Part shown: piece after piece, positions 1 through 10,401 of the stretch
Layout: the number at the start of each line of letters is the position of its first letter
How positions within the stretch are numbered: the first letter of the stretch is position 1
Source of the DNA: Rhizobium esperanzae
Lineage (GTDB): Bacteria > Pseudomonadota > Alphaproteobacteria > Rhizobiales > Rhizobiaceae
Length of the DNA: 64,000 nt
Direction of reading: 5' to 3'
Assembly (NCBI RefSeq): GCF_014197615.1
Contig: NZ_JACIFY010000001.1
Location: 186,001-250,000, forward strand
Position numbers and translations under genes: made by a program
Notes under the pieces: generated by a model
What the model was told of the DNA's origin: nothing
What the model saw: only the letters and a program-made list of their open reading frames with translations
Databases searched by the model: none

Positions 1-577
1 AAAGGCCGAAGATCAAAGGCGTCTCGCGGTCGGCCTTGTCGTTGAAGGTGAAGCGCACACTGTGTTCGCCGATCTTTTCCATCTTGGCGACGACGTTGAG
101 GCGGTTGGCAAAGGGAACGCGGCCCTTGTCGCGCATCAGTTCGAAGGTGAACATCACGTCCTCGGGTGTCACCGGCTGACCGTCGGACCATTTCGCCGTC
201 GGGTTGAGATTGAATTGGATGAAACTCCTGGCGTCATCCCATTCCACAGTCTCGGCAAGCAGGCCGTAGAGCGTGAAGGGCTCATCTCTCGATCGCTGCA
301 TCAGTGATTCGTAGACGAGATTGCCATATTCCGGGTCCCACATGCCGCGCGCCGTCGTACGCATGCTTTTCAGGATGAACGGGTTCAGACTGTCGAAGGT
401 GCCGACGACGCCATAGGTGATCTTGCCGCCCTTCTTCACGTCGGGATTGACGTAAGGGAAGTGTTTGTAGTCCGGCGGCAGGGCCGGCTCGCCATGCATC
501 GCGATGCCGTGCAGCGGCTCGGCGGCAACAGCGCCGCACAGCAGCGAGAGGACGAGAGGGACGACGATCCGGAGCAT
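1..577 (-). CDS. Peptide ABC transporter substrate-binding protein (partial, N-terminal part)
   Basis: The leftward gene runs off the left edge, so only about the first 192 residues are present. It begins MLRIVVPLVLSLLCGAVAAEP, a clear signal peptide. The mature part reads HGEPALPPDYKHFPYVNPDVKKGGKI and later AKWSDGQPVTPEDVMFTFE, which is typical of family 5 solute-binding proteins (oligopeptide/YejA type) that deliver peptides to an inner-membrane ABC transporter. The start was set at the ATG at 577 because the signal peptide follows directly. The rest of the operon lies outside the window, so the substrate cannot be named. Confidence 0.85.
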   Translation of the reverse strand, partial: MLRIVVPLVLSLLCGAVAAEPLHGIAMHGEPALPPDYKHFPYVNPDVKKGGKITYGVVGTFDSLNPFILKSMRTTARGMWDPEYGNLVYESLMQRSRDEPFTLYGLLAETVEWDDARSFIQFNLNPTAKWSDGQPVTPEDVMFTFELMRDKGRVPFANRLNVVAKMEKIGEHSVRFTFNDKADRETPLIFGL

Positions 578-861
578 TCGGTAATCCTTAAGACCACGAA
601 AACGGGCATGATTCACCGCGGAGATTAGCATGGGGTCGCTCAATTCCAACACGGAGCGGCGATTTCTTCGGCATCGCGATGAAATTGCGCCTCGAATTGC
701 CAAAGAAATGCTGGATATCTTGAACGCTGCGATGTAACAGGTGAACCCGAAGTTTGGGGTCATGCATTTGCCTTATTTTTTTAAGAGGTGAGTGCCGAAC
801 GACCCGATGGTTGGGGCGGCAAGACGCGGCCCCGAACGGATATCAGGAGACGGAATTCGTT

Positions 862-1524
862 ATGATGTTCAAGTCTGAAAAGAAAATGCGGGCAGCACTG
901 TCCGTTCTGGCAGTGGTGTTCGGCGCTTCGGCACCGGTCTCCTCCTTCGCACAGGATGCGGCGGCGCCGGCTCCGGCCGATGCTCCGGCGCAGGCCGCCG
1001 GCGCGCCGAAGCTCGGCTGGTACAAGACCTGCAGCAAGCAGGAAGACAACGACATCTGTGTTGTCCAGAACCTGATTCTCGCCAATGGCGGCCAGCTCGT
1101 CACGGCCGTCGGCCTGATCTCCGTCACTGGCAAGATCAACCGCAAGCTCCTGCAGGTCTCGGTTCCCACGGCACGCTTGGTTCCCCCCGGCATCCTCATG
1201 CAGATCGACGGCGGCAAGGGCCAGAAGCTCGATTACGCCGTCTGCCTGCCAGACAAGTGCACGGCCGAAATCCCGCTGACCGACGCGATGATCGCCAGCC
1301 TCAAGAAGGGCAGCGACGTGATTTTCACCTCGATCAACTTCCGTCGCGCTCCGAACCCGATCAAGATTTCGCTTGAAGGCTTCACCGGCGCTTATGACGG
1401 CGAACCGGTTTCCGAATCCAAGCTCGCCGAAAGCCAGCGCAGCCTGCAGGAAGGCATGCAGAAGAAGGCTGAAGAGGCCCGCAAGAAGCTGGAAGACGCC
1501 CAGAAGGCAGCCAAGGCTCAGTAA
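862..1524 (+). CDS. IalB-family (invasion-associated locus B) secreted protein
   Basis: Encodes about 220 residues. The start is taken at ATG 862, preceded by CAGGAGA at 844-850; a longer reading frame to 754 has no comparable ribosome site. Residues 1-31 form a signal peptide ending SSFAQ, followed by an Ala/Pro-rich linker. The core begins LGWYKTCSKQEDNDICVVQN and contains paired cysteines (VCLPDKC), as in the IalB family of periplasmic or surface proteins first linked to Bartonella invasion. The C-terminal 50 residues are a charged helix rich in Lys, Glu and Ala. In rhizobia the role is unknown. The gene stands alone between two oppositely oriented genes and ends at a strong terminator. 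Confidence 0.85.
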   Translation: MMFKSEKKMRAALSVLAVVFGASAPVSSFAQDAAAPAPADAPAQAAGAPKLGWYKTCSKQEDNDICVVQNLILANGGQLVTAVGLISVTGKINRKLLQVSVPTARLVPPGILMQIDGGKGQKLDYAVCLPDKCTAEIPLTDAMIASLKKGSDVIFTSINFRRAPNPIKISLEGFTGAYDGEPVSESKLAESQRSLQEGMQKKAEEARKKLEDAQKAAKAQ

Positions 1525-1547
1525 TCCCGGCCATCAGGCTTGAACAG

Positions 1548-1573
1548 AAACCCGGCTTCGTGCCGGGTTTTTT
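1548..1573 (+). terminator. Rho-independent terminator of the IalB-like gene
   Basis: CCCGGC and GCCGGG form a stem around a short TTCGT loop, preceded by AAA and followed by a run of six T, 24 bases after the stop codon. Confidence 0.85.
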
Positions 1574-1626
1574 GTTGGCAATCTCTGCGCTCTACGCGGA
1601 TGAGGGGCATCCCGTCGTAAGCTGAA

Positions 1627-1661
1627 AGAAAAAGGCCTCGCTGGGAGAGGCGAGGCCTTGT
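1627..1661 (-). terminator. Rho-independent terminator of hspQ
   Basis: AAGGCCTCGC and its complement form a ten-base-pair stem with a short loop. Read on the minus strand it is followed by TTTTTCTTT, about 20 bases after the hspQ stop. Confidence 0.8.
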
Positions 1662-1682
1662 TTCACCGATCGGCACACTGAT

Positions 1683-2012
1683 TTAGTGGGCGAAGCTCAT
1701 CTTGGGTTTGAACTGCCCTGACGGGGCCTGATCGAAAATCTGGTAGATCTGCGGATTGCGAAGCGGCGTGCCGCTTTCGTCGTTCATCAGGTTCTGCTCG
1801 GAGACATAAGCGACATATTCGCTTTCGTCATTTTCGGCGAGAAGGTGATAGAAGGGCTGATCCCTGCTCGGGCGCACCTCTGCGGGAATAGAGTTCCACC
1901 ATTCCTCCGTATTCGCGAATTCCGGATCAACATCGAAGATGACGCCGCGAAACGGAAATACCTTGTGCCGAACCACTTCGCCGATACTGAACTTTGCTAT
2001 TCTTTCTTTCAT
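1683..2012 (-). CDS. hspQ: Heat shock protein HspQ
   Basis: Encodes about 109 residues beginning MKERIAKFSIGEVVRHKVFP. The sequence matches the HspQ/YccV family (hemimethylated-DNA-binding fold), known in enterobacteria as a heat-inducible factor acting on protein turnover through Lon. The start was moved to the ATG at 2012 because AGGAAG lies just upstream; an upstream in-frame ATG at 2033 lacks such a site. Conserved features visible are FRGVIFDVDPEF, the tandem WW, and YHLLAENDESEYVAYVSEQNL. The gene is monocistronic, has its own terminator and a likely heat-shock promoter at 2037-2065. Confidence 0.92.
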   Translation of the reverse strand: MKERIAKFSIGEVVRHKVFPFRGVIFDVDPEFANTEEWWNSIPAEVRPSRDQPFYHLLAENDESEYVAYVSEQNLMNDESGTPLRNPQIYQIFDQAPSGQFKPKMSFAH

Positions 2013-2036
2013 GGTACGACTTCCTTTCATCACCCA

Positions 2037-2065
2037 ATTTGGTGATCGGTGCGACGCAAATCAAG
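2037..2065 (-). promoter_or_regulatory. Likely RpoH (sigma-32) promoter of hspQ
   Basis: On the minus strand CTTGAT is followed after exactly 17 bases by CCAAAT. This resembles the alphaproteobacterial heat-shock consensus (CTTGAA, 17-18 bases, CCNTAT). The -10 part lies 25 bases from the hspQ start. Gene function and motif agree; the motif is seen, its use is inferred. Confidence 0.65.
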
Positions 2066-2130
2066 ATTTTGCGCGCCGTTCGTCACATGAACGTCATATC
2101 CCAGCCATTTGGCGTCCATGACCTGGAGGC

Positions 2131-2156
2131 GAAAGCCCCGGCGAACCGGGACTTTC
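2131..2156 (-). terminator. Hairpin after glnA, possible terminator
   Basis: GAAAGCCCCGG pairs with CCGGGACTTTC (one mismatch) around a CGAA loop, 15 bases past the glnA stop. There is no strong T run on the minus strand, so termination is uncertain. Confidence 0.45.
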
Positions 2157-2171
2157 GATGTTCGCAGCCGA

Positions 2172-3581
2172 TCAGGCCGAATAGTACATGTCGTATTCGA
2201 CAGGATGCGGCGTCATTTCGAAACGCATCACCTCTGCCATCTTCAGTTCGATGAAAGCATCGATCTGGTCGTCGTCGAAGACGCCGCCGGCGGTCAGGAA
2301 CTTGCGGTCCTTGTCGAGGCTTTCGAGCGCTTCGCGCAGGCTGCCGCAAACGGTCGGGATCTTCTTCAGTTCCTTCGGCGGCAGATCGTAGAGATCCTTG
2401 TCCATGGCCTTGCCGGGATGGATCTTGTTCTTGATGCCGTCGAGGCCGGCCATCAGCATGGCGGCGAAAGCGAGATAGGGGTTGGCGGTCGGATCCGGGA
2501 AGCGGACTTCCACGCGCTTGGCCTTCGGGTTGGAGCCGAACGGAATGCGGCAGGAGGCCGAGCGGTTGCGGGCCGAATAGGCGAGCAGCACCGGCGCTTC
2601 ATAACCCGGGACGAGACGCTTGTAGGAGTTCGTCGACGGATTGGTGAAGGCGTTGATCGCCTTGGCATGCTTGATGATGCCGCCGATGTAGAACAGGCAG
2701 CTTTCGGAAAGGCCTGCATATTCGTCGCCGGCGAAAGTCGGCTTGCCGCCCTTCCAGATCGACTGGTGCACGTGCATGCCCGAGCCGTTGTCGCCGAAGA
2801 TCGGCTTCGGCATGAAGGTCGCGGTCTTGCCGTAGGCGTTCGCCACTTGGTGCACGACGTATTTGTAGATCTGCATCTTGTCGGCGTTGCGCACCAGCGT
2901 GTCGAACTTGATGCCGAGTTCATGCTGGGCGGCGGCGACTTCATGGTGATGCTTTTCGACGACGACGCCCATTTCGGAGAGCACCGTCAGCATTTCCGAG
3001 CGCATGTCCTGGGCGCTGTCGACCGGGGGAACCGGGAAATAGCCGCCCTTGACGCGCGGGCGATGGCCGAGGTTGCCGGTTTCGTAATCGGTGTCGTCGT
3101 TCGACGGCAGTTCGGTCGAGTCGAGCTTGAAGCCGGTATTGTAGGGATCGGCCTTGTACTTGACGTCGTCGAAGACGAAGAATTCGGCTTCCGGGCCGAC
3201 GAAGATCGTGTCGCCGATGCCGGATGCCTTGAGATAGGCTTCGGCCTTTTTGGCGGTGCCGCGCGGATCGCGGTTATAGGCCTCGCCGGAAACCGGATCG
3301 AGGATATCGCACATGATGACCATGGTCGACTGAGCGAAGAACGGGTCCATATGCACCGTCTCGGTATCGGGCATCAGCACCATGTCGGACTCGTTGATGG
3401 CCTTCCAGCCGCCGATCGAGGAGCCGTCGAACATCACGCCGTCAGCGAACATGTCTTCGTCGACGCAGACGACGTCCATCGTCACATGCTGCAGCTTGCC
3501 CTTCGGGTCGGTGAACCGCAGATCGACGAACTTCACGTCGTTCTCTTTGATCTGCTTCAGAATTTCGCTTGCGGTCGCCAT
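2172..3581 (-). CDS. glnA: Glutamine synthetase type I
   Basis: Encodes 469 residues, the normal length of GSI, beginning [20 protein letters not shown]. It makes glutamine from glutamate, ammonia and ATP as a cytoplasmic dodecamer. Visible signatures are [16 protein letters not shown] near residue 50, [12 protein letters not shown] near residue 270 and the adenylylation loop DKDLYDLPP near residue 397, whose Tyr is the target of GlnE. The start is the ATG at 3581; a longer open frame upstream overlaps glnB's end and is not used. It follows glnB by 79 bases, so the two are probably co-transcribed from the sigma-54 promoter before glnB. Confidence 0.97.
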   Translation of the reverse strand: MATASEILKQIKENDVKFVDLRFTDPKGKLQHVTMDVVCVDEDMFADGVMFDGSSIGGWKAINESDMVLMPDTETVHMDPFFAQSTMVIMCDILDPVSGEAYNRDPRGTAKKAEAYLKASGIGDTIFVGPEAEFFVFDDVKYKADPYNTGFKLDSTELPSNDDTDYETGNLGHRPRVKGGYFPVPPVDSAQDMRSEMLTVLSEMGVVVEKHHHEVAAAQHELGIKFDTLVRNADKMQIYKYVVHQVANAYGKTATFMPKPIFGDNGSGMHVHQSIWKGGKPTFAGDEYAGLSESCLFYIGGIIKHAKAINAFTNPSTNSYKRLVPGYEAPVLLAYSARNRSASCRIPFGSNPKAKRVEVRFPDPTANPYLAFAAMLMAGLDGIKNKIHPGKAMDKDLYDLPPKELKKIPTVCGSLREALESLDKDRKFLTAGGVFDDDQIDAFIELKMAEVMRFEMTPHPVEYDMYYSA

Positions 3582-3660
3582 TAAATACCTTCCTCCGATT
3601 TGCAATGACAATAGGTGGCCGCGCTGACCGTATCGAACTTTGCGCGGTTGGCAAAGTGGG

Positions 3661-4089
<429 letters not shown>

Positions 4090-4343
4090 TTATCGAAAAA
4101 AGACGTCAATTCCGTCAAAACCGGCGCGTTTGCGGGGGATTCCATGTCGTTTTGGTGACGGAGAAGTGGAAAAACATTACCTCCGGGCCAGAATCACATC
4201 CAAAACCGAAAAAATCTCGAATATCAGCAACTGCGAAAGCATGGTGACGTAAGATTAAAATATAGGCAAATGCATAAATAAAGCGCTTTTCTTTATCGTC
4301 TCGGACGGTTGTTTTTTAGGCGTTTATTGAATTGAATGGGCCA

Positions 4344-5816
4344 ATGAGCCAACATCTGTCCGATCTTCTTCTGACGCCCGCCGAAATGGCCGCCGTCGAT
4401 GCGGCCGCTGCCGCATCCGGTATCGATTCCTTCGGCCTGATGGAAAGGGCAGGGGCTGCGGTTGCGGCCGCCGCACTGCGGCTTCATCCGGACGCGCTGC
4501 GTTTTGTCGTGCTTTGCGGTCCAGGCAACAATGGCGGCGACGCCTATGTCGCGGCACGGCATCTGCAGGAGTGCGGGGCGACGGTGGCGCTCTTCCATCT
4601 CGGTGATCCATCAAGGCTGAAGGGCGATGCCGCCCGCGCCCGCGCCGGCTGCACGCTCCGGGGAGAGGAGCTTCGCCTTTACCAGCCCGAAGCCGGCGAC
4701 GTCGTCATCGATGGCCTGTTCGGCGCCGGGCTCGGCCGTGAGGTGCCGGCCGATGTCGGCGAACTGATCGGGCGGGTCACCGCAGCCGGTATTCCGGTCC
4801 TCGCCATCGATCTGCCCTCCGGCCTCGATGGCCGTACCGGCAAGGTGCTGGGTGCGGCCTTCCGGGTGCAGAACACCATCACCTTCATGACACGAAAGCC
4901 CGGCCATCTGCTGATGCCGGGCAGAGAGCTTTGCGGCGAGTTGGAGGTCTTCGACATCGGCATTCCCGCCCGCATCGTCAGGGCCACAGCAGGCGGCGAT
5001 ATCGCCGAGAACAGGCCGGACGCCTGGAAGAGCGTGCTGCCGGCCGAGCAGCTGGAAACCCACAAATACAAGCGCGGCCATCTGGTCGTCTTCTCAGGCG
5101 AGGCCGATAAGACGGGGGCTGCGCGCATGTCGGCGATATCGGGCCTGAAGGCCGGCGCCGGCCTGGTGACGATCGCAGCCCCTCATGCGGCGATGGCCGC
5201 CAATGCCGCGCATCTCACCGCCGTCATGCTGCATGCGATCGACGACGAGGCCGACCTCGAAAACTGGCTCGCCGACAAGCGGCTGCAGACATTCGTGCTC
5301 GGTCCCGGTTTCGGCATCGGCGCCAGGGCACGCGGCTTCGTCACCGCCCTTGCCGATCGCCATCTCGTGCTGGATGCCGACGGCATCTCCTCGTTCAAGG
5401 ACGATCCGCAGCAGCTTTTCGATCTCTTCCGCGGCAAACCACGCCTGGTGCTGACGCCACACGAAGGTGAGTTCTCGCGACTCTTTCCCGATATCGGTAG
5501 CGACGATGCGCTGGGGAAGGTGGATAAAGCCGTCGCCGCCGCCCGCCGCGCCAATGCCGCGATTGTCTATAAGGGCGCCGATACCGTCATTGCTGCGCCG
5601 GACGGCCGGGCGCTGATCAATACCAATGCTCCCGTCTGGCTTGCCACCGCCGGTTCCGGTGATGTGCTCGCCGGTATCATCGGCGCATTGCTCGCCCAGG
5701 GCCTGCCGGCCTTCGAAGCCGCCGCCGCCGGCGTCTGGCTGCACGCAGAGGCCGGCCATCGCGCCGGCAAGGGCCTGACGGCGGAAGACCTCGCAACCCA
5801 AGTCCTGCCTCTTTAA
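4344..5816 (+). CDS. nnr: Bifunctional NAD(P)HX epimerase/dehydratase
   Basis: Encodes about 490 residues with two fused domains, as in bacterial Nnr. The N-terminal half (to about residue 215) is the YjeF_N epimerase with GPGNNGGDAYVAARHL and IDLPSGLDGRTG. The C-terminal half is the ribokinase-like ADP-dependent dehydratase with VLDADGISSF, TPHEGEFSRLFP, KGADTVIAAPDG and TAGSGDVLAGIIGALLAQG. Together they repair hydrated NADH and NADPH. ATG 4344 is used; an in-frame TTG at 4332 is an alternative, and neither has a clear ribosome site. The gene is single and faces a leftward DUF72 gene. Confidence 0.93.
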   Translation: MSQHLSDLLLTPAEMAAVDAAAAASGIDSFGLMERAGAAVAAAALRLHPDALRFVVLCGPGNNGGDAYVAARHLQECGATVALFHLGDPSRLKGDAARARAGCTLRGEELRLYQPEAGDVVIDGLFGAGLGREVPADVGELIGRVTAAGIPVLAIDLPSGLDGRTGKVLGAAFRVQNTITFMTRKPGHLLMPGRELCGELEVFDIGIPARIVRATAGGDIAENRPDAWKSVLPAEQLETHKYKRGHLVVFSGEADKTGAARMSAISGLKAGAGLVTIAAPHAAMAANAAHLTAVMLHAIDDEADLENWLADKRLQTFVLGPGFGIGARARGFVTALADRHLVLDADGISSFKDDPQQLFDLFRGKPRLVLTPHEGEFSRLFPDIGSDDALGKVDKAVAAARRANAAIVYKGADTVIAAPDGRALINTNAPVWLATAGSGDVLAGIIGALLAQGLPAFEAAAAGVWLHAEAGHRAGKGLTAEDLATQVLPL

Positions 5817-5823
5817 CCCACCC

Positions 5824-5909
5824 GATGCTTCAGCTTCGGGCCGCCGACGCTTCAGCTTCGCGCCGCCGATGCGTCAGCTTTGCGCCGGCCGATGCTTCAG
5901 CCTTTGGCC
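5824..5909 (+). repeat. 22-bp tandem repeat, four units
   Basis: Four head-to-tail copies of a unit like GATGCTTCAGCTTCGCGCCGCC lie at 5824, 5846, 5868 and 5891; the third is 23 bases and the fourth is diverged. They fill the space between the converging nnr and DUF72 genes, and the last unit ends at the DUF72 stop codon. No spacers, so it is not a CRISPR. Confidence 0.85.
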
Positions 5910-6715
5910 TATTTCGCCAGCACCTGCTGCAGAGCGATCGCTCCATGCGGCGCATTGACCTTGCCCTCATGGATCATGAAGGCGAAGACGTCGCGCGGCT
6001 CGGCCTTGACCTTGCGATCCGGATCGATCAGCGGCAGGTCGTCGGGGATCTTGCCCTCGGCCCAGACCTCCAGCCGGTTCGCCCAGGCCTTCAGCTCCTT
6101 GTCCGGATAGCAGGTCGCAATATCGTCCGAGCCCTTTTGCAGCCTGGCATAGACGAAATCGGCGGTGACGTCGGCGATCATCGGATATTCGAAATGTTCG
6201 GCGCAGACCGGCGCCACCCCGTATTTCGCAAGCAGCGCCACGAATTCCGGCACCTTGAAGGAATCGTGCCGGACCTCGACCACATGGCGAAGCGCCAGCC
6301 CGTCCTGTTTTGCCGGCAGCAGTTTCAGAAAGGCCTCGAAATCGTCCGGATCGAACTTCTTCGTCGGCGCGAACTGCCAGAGCAGTGGCCCGAGATGATC
6401 GCCAAGTTCGCTGATTCCCGATGACAGGAACCGCTCCATCGATTCACCGGCTTCGGCCAGCACCCGCCGATTGGTGACGAACCGCGTCGCCTTCAGCGAG
6501 AAGATGAAACCATCGGGCACGTCAGCCGCCCATTTGGCGAAGACCGCAGGTCTTTGCGTGCTGTAATAGGTGCCGTTGACCTCGATGACCTTTAGCTGGC
6601 GGCTGGCATAATTCAGCTCGTCCTTCTGTTTCAGGTCATCGGGAAAGAAATGCCCGCGCCAGGGCTCGAAGGTCCAGCCGCCGATGCCGGTGCGGATAGT
6701 GCCGGATTTCGTCAT
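5909..6715 (-). CDS. DUF72 domain protein (YecE-like)
   Basis: Encodes 268 residues. It begins MTKSGTIRTGIGGWTFEPWRG and continues with VIEVNGTYYSTQRPAVFAKWAADVPDGFIFSLKATRFVTNRR, the hallmark of the DUF72/YecE family, which has a TIM-barrel-like fold and no proven reaction. Later motifs LLWQFAPTKKFDPDDF and FAFMIHEGKVNAPHGAIALQ also fit. It is cytoplasmic, with no signal peptide. It lies downstream of the GNAT gene with a 24-base gap, so it may be the third gene of the uvrA transcript. Confidence 0.9.
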   Translation of the reverse strand: MTKSGTIRTGIGGWTFEPWRGHFFPDDLKQKDELNYASRQLKVIEVNGTYYSTQRPAVFAKWAADVPDGFIFSLKATRFVTNRRVLAEAGESMERFLSSGISELGDHLGPLLWQFAPTKKFDPDDFEAFLKLLPAKQDGLALRHVVEVRHDSFKVPEFVALLAKYGVAPVCAEHFEYPMIADVTADFVYARLQKGSDDIATCYPDKELKAWANRLEVWAEGKIPDDLPLIDPDRKVKAEPRDVFAFMIHEGKVNAPHGAIALQQVLAK

Positions 6716-6739
6716 GTCTTCCTCCCTGTTTGCAGCCGT

Positions 6740-7201
6740 TCAGGCCGCATCGATCTGCTTTACCATGTCGACGAGCGTCCACCCTGGCCGATAAGGGCTC
6801 GGCCGGCGACCCGTTTCCTGAAATCCGAAGGCGCGATAAAGCGCGATATTCCGCTCCATCCGCGCATTGGTGTAGAGCCGGATCTTCGGCACGGCCCATT
6901 CCCGCGCCTTGCCTTCCAGCCAACGCAGCATCGAGAGCCCATGTCCGGCACCCTGAAAGGCCGGCGAGACCGCGATGCTGAACAACATGAGGTGATCGGA
7001 ATGCCGCTCGATGACCACGAGGCCGGCCGCTTCGCCGCCGATCTCGCGCAGCCAGACCTCGCCGCGGTCGATCCGCGGCGCATAGTCTTCCGTCACCGGG
7101 ACCGGTGGAGCACCGAAGAGCTCGGTATAGGGCCGATAGGCGGCTGCCGTCAGCGTCGCGATCGTTTGCAGATCATCGGGCGACGCCAGCCTCATCGTCA
7201 T
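6740..7201 (-). CDS. GNAT-family N-acetyltransferase
   Basis: Encodes 153 residues. The acetyl-CoA binding segment is [28 protein letters not shown] (near residue 75-100), followed by [27 protein letters not shown], the classic motif B. The acceptor substrate cannot be told. Its ATG overlaps the uvrA stop in ATGA, so the two are translationally coupled. Confidence 0.9.
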   Translation of the reverse strand: MTMRLASPDDLQTIATLTAAAYRPYTELFGAPPVPVTEDYAPRIDRGEVWLREIGGEAAGLVVIERHSDHLMLFSIAVSPAFQGAGHGLSMLRWLEGKAREWAVPKIRLYTNARMERNIALYRAFGFQETGRRPSPYRPGWTLVDMVKQIDAA

Positions 7202-10119
7202 TCCGCCGCAACCGCCTTCTTCGCCGGCCGCCGCTCCAGCAATTCCTTGAGGAAATGGCCGGTATAGGAGCGCTTCTCCTTGACGATCGCTTCGGGCGTG
7301 CCGACAGCCACGATCTCGCCGCCGCCATCGCCGCCCTCGGGGCCGAAATCGAGCACCCAGTCGGCCGTCTTGATGACTTCGAGATTGTGCTCGATCACCA
7401 CCACCGAATTGCCCTGGTTGACTAGCTCGTGCAGCATTTCAAGCAGCTTGGCGACGTCGTGGAAATGCAGGCCGGTCGTCGGTTCGTCGAGAATATAGAG
7501 CGTGCGGCCGGTCGAACGTTTCGACAGCTCCTTGGCGAGCTTGACGCGCTGCGCCTCGCCGCCCGAGAGCGTATTGGCCTGCTGGCCGACCTTGATATAG
7601 CCGAGGCCGACATCCTTCAGCGATTGCAGCTTGTCGCGCACCGCCGGCACCGCCGCGAAGAAGTCGACGCCTTCCTCCACCGTCATATCAAGCACGTCGG
7701 CGATCGACTTCTGCTTGAAGGTGACGTCGAGCGTCTCTCTGTTGTAGCGTTTGCCGTGGCAGACGTCACAGGTGACGTAGACATCGGGCAGGAAGTGCAT
7801 CTCGATCTTGATGACACCGTCGCCCTGGCAGGCTTCGCAGCGCCCGCCCTTGACGTTGAAGGAGAAGCGGCCGGGCTGGTAGCCGCGGGCCTTCGCCTCC
7901 GGCAGGCCGGCGAACCAGTCGCGGATCGGCGTGAAGGCGCCGGTATAGGTCGCCGGGTTCGAGCGCGGCGTGCGGCCGATCGGCGATTGATCGATGTCGA
8001 TCACCTTGTCGATATGTTCGAAGCCGTCGATGCGGTCGTGATCGGCCGGATTTTCACGCGCGCCCATGACGCGGCGCGCTGCCGATTTATAGAGCGTCTC
8101 GATCAGGAAGGTGGATTTGCCGCCGCCGGAAACGCCGGTCACCGCCGTGAACACACCGAGCGGGATCGACGCCGTGACGTTCTTCAGATTGTTGCCGCGC
8201 GCGCCGACCACTTTGATCTCGCGGCCCTTCTTCTGCTTGCGGCGCTCGTTGGGAACGGGAACGCCGAGTTCGCCCGAGAGATATTTGCCGGTCAGCGACT
8301 TCGGATTGTCCATGATGTCCTGCGGCGTGCCATGGGCGATAACCTCACCACCGTGAATGCCGGCGGCGGGACCGATATCGACCACGTCGTCGGCCGTCAT
8401 GATCGCATCCTCGTCATGTTCGACGACGATGACGGTGTTGCCGATGTCGCGCAGGTGTTTCAGCGTATCGAGCAGCCGGGCATTGTCGCGCTGATGCAGG
8501 CCGATCGACGGCTCGTCGAGCACGTAGAGCACGCCGGTCAGCCCCGAGCCGATCTGCGAGGCGAGCCGGATGCGCTGGCTCTCGCCGCCCGACAGCGTGC
8601 CCGAGTTGCGCGACAGGCTGAGATATTCCAGGCCGACATCGTTGAGGAAGCGCAGCCGGTCGCGGATTTCCTTGAGGATGCGCACCGCAATCTCGTTCTG
8701 CTTGGCGTTGAAGCTTGCCGGCAGCGTCTCGAACCAGTCGCGGGCGACGCGGATCGACATGCCGGTGACTTCGCCGATATGCAGCGTGCCGATCTTCACT
8801 GCCAGGGCCTCCGGCTTCAGGCGGAAGCCATTGCAGGAAGGGCAGGGAGCGGCCGACATGAAGCGCTCGATATCCTCGCGCGCCCAGGCGGAATCCGTCT
8901 CCTTCCAGCGGCGCTCGAGATTGGTGATGATGCCCTCGAAATTCTTATGGGTCGTATAGGAGCGGGCGCCATCGGCGTAATGGAATTCGATCTTGTCGTC
9001 GGTGCCGTTGAGAATGACGTCCTTGGCCTCGTCGGAGAGATCGTTCCAGCGGGTGCCGAGCTTGAAGCCGTAATGTTTGCCGAGTGCTTCCAGCGTCTGG
9101 TTGTAGTAGGGCGAGGTCGATTTGGCCCAGGGCGCGATCGCCCCGTCGCGCAGCGTCCGCTCGGGCTCGGGCACGATCAGGTCCGGATCGATCTTCTGCT
9201 GGGCGCCGAGGCCGTCGCAGGTCGGGCAGGCGCCGAAGGGATTGTTGAAGGAAAACAGCCTGGGTTCGATCTCGGGAATGGTGAAGCCGGAAACCGGGCA
9301 GGCGAATTTCTCCGAAAACAGCACGCGCTCGTGCGTTTCGTTCAGCGACTTGTTGGCCGAGCCGCCGGCCGAGGTCTCTTCCGGCGGCAGCGGCTTGTCG
9401 GCGAATTCGGCGATTGCCAGCCCGTCGGCGAGCTTCAGGCAGGTTTCCAGGCTGTCGGCCAGGCGGGCCGAGACATCCGAGCGCACGACGATGCGGTCGA
9501 CCACCACGTCGATGTCGTGCTTGTATTTCTTGTCGAGAACAGGCGCCTCGGCGATCTCGTAGAACTGGCCGTCGACCTTGACGCGCTGGAAGCCCTTCTT
9601 CATCAGCTCGGCGAGTTCTTTCTTGTATTCGCCCTTGCGGCCGCGCACGAGCGGCGCGAGAATATAAAGACGGGTGCCTTCGCCGAAATCGAGGACGCGG
9701 TCGACCATCTGGCTCACCGTCTGGCTCTCGATCGGCAGACCGGTCGCCGGCGAATAGGGAACGCCGACGCGGGCAAAGAGCAGGCGCATATAGTCGTAGA
9801 TCTCGGTGACGGTGCCGACCGTCGAGCGCGGGTTGCGCGAGGTGGTCTTCTGCTCGATCGAAATCGCCGGCGACAGTCCGTCGATCTGGTCGACATCGGG
9901 CTTCTGCATCATTTCGAGGAACTGGCGGGCATAGGCCGACAGGCTCTCGACATAACGGCGCTGGCCCTCGGCATAGATCGTGTCGAAGGCAAGCGAGGAT
10001 TTGCCGGAACCCGAAAGACCGGTCATCACGATCAGCTTGTTGCGCGGCAGATCGAGATCGATGCCCTTGAGATTGTGCTCGCGCGCGCCGCGGATGGAGA
10101 TCGTCTTCAGTTCGCTCAT
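7198..10119 (-). CDS. uvrA: Excinuclease ABC subunit A
   Basis: Encodes 973 residues, full length. UvrA is the ATP-dependent lesion-recognition dimer of nucleotide excision repair. Visible parts are Walker [16 protein letters not shown] near residue 35, the first ABC signature [19 protein letters not shown], a second Walker [11 protein letters not shown], the second signature [22 protein letters not shown], and zinc-finger cysteines CPSCNGFRL and [31 protein letters not shown]. The start ATG is at 10119. It is divergent from ssb; the shared region carries a LexA box, so SOS control is likely. Confidence 0.97.
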   Translation of the reverse strand: MSELKTISIRGAREHNLKGIDLDLPRNKLIVMTGLSGSGKSSLAFDTIYAEGQRRYVESLSAYARQFLEMMQKPDVDQIDGLSPAISIEQKTTSRNPRSTVGTVTEIYDYMRLLFARVGVPYSPATGLPIESQTVSQMVDRVLDFGEGTRLYILAPLVRGRKGEYKKELAELMKKGFQRVKVDGQFYEIAEAPVLDKKYKHDIDVVVDRIVVRSDVSARLADSLETCLKLADGLAIAEFADKPLPPEETSAGGSANKSLNETHERVLFSEKFACPVSGFTIPEIEPRLFSFNNPFGACPTCDGLGAQQKIDPDLIVPEPERTLRDGAIAPWAKSTSPYYNQTLEALGKHYGFKLGTRWNDLSDEAKDVILNGTDDKIEFHYADGARSYTTHKNFEGIITNLERRWKETDSAWAREDIERFMSAAPCPSCNGFRLKPEALAVKIGTLHIGEVTGMSIRVARDWFETLPASFNAKQNEIAVRILKEIRDRLRFLNDVGLEYLSLSRNSGTLSGGESQRIRLASQIGSGLTGVLYVLDEPSIGLHQRDNARLLDTLKHLRDIGNTVIVVEHDEDAIMTADDVVDIGPAAGIHGGEVIAHGTPQDIMDNPKSLTGKYLSGELGVPVPNERRKQKKGREIKVVGARGNNLKNVTASIPLGVFTAVTGVSGGGKSTFLIETLYKSAARRVMGARENPADHDRIDGFEHIDKVIDIDQSPIGRTPRSNPATYTGAFTPIRDWFAGLPEAKARGYQPGRFSFNVKGGRCEACQGDGVIKIEMHFLPDVYVTCDVCHGKRYNRETLDVTFKQKSIADVLDMTVEEGVDFFAAVPAVRDKLQSLKDVGLGYIKVGQQANTLSGGEAQRVKLAKELSKRSTGRTLYILDEPTTGLHFHDVAKLLEMLHELVNQGNSVVVIEHNLEVIKTADWVLDFGPEGGDGGGEIVAVGTPEAIVKEKRSYTGHFLKELLERRPAKKAVAAE

Positions 10120-10218
10120 CGTCTCAGCTTTGGTCCTTTGGGATAACAGCCCTTATTTAGTGATGCCGACGGGCGAGTCGAGGCTGAATGTCCGCTACAC
10201 GAAAGGTTTTCGATTCTG

Positions 10219-10247
10219 TTGACAGGATCATACGGATAAACTAGAAC
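10219..10247 (+). promoter_or_regulatory. Possible ssb promoter overlapped by the LexA box
   Basis: TTGACA at 10219-10224 is followed after 17 bases by TAGAAC at 10242-10247. The -35 is perfect, the -10 is moderate and overlaps the LexA box, as expected for a repressed SOS promoter. Confidence 0.5.
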
Positions 10248-10258
10248 AAAGAAAGAAC
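10244..10258. promoter_or_regulatory. LexA (SOS) box between uvrA and ssb
   Basis: GAACAAAGAAAGAAC is GAAC-N7-GAAC, that is GTTC-N7-GTTC on the minus strand, the direct-repeat LexA site of alphaproteobacteria. It lies between two divergent DNA-repair genes that are SOS-regulated in many bacteria. Confidence 0.85.
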
Positions 10259-10401
10259 AAAATTCCTGATGAGTGCATGCGGCCTTCTGATGGATAAACA
10301 TGTGGATGAACGACCGTTTACGCGCATCGGCGGTCCGCGATGGTTTAAGGTGCGCTGATCGATTAACGCCGCCGGGCAGGGCGGCAGGCAGGGTGAGAAG
10401 C

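Noticed and set aside
2109..3584. 491-codon open frame opposite glnA
   Set aside because: Antisense shadow of a full-length glutamine synthetase.
5824..5909. CRISPR array
   Set aside because: Units are directly adjacent with no spacers and diverge from one another.
7429..10146. 905-codon open frame on the plus strand opposite uvrA
   Set aside because: It mirrors a complete uvrA; the translation is low-complexity Arg/Ala/Asp/Val without any domain, as expected for antisense frames in GC-rich DNA.
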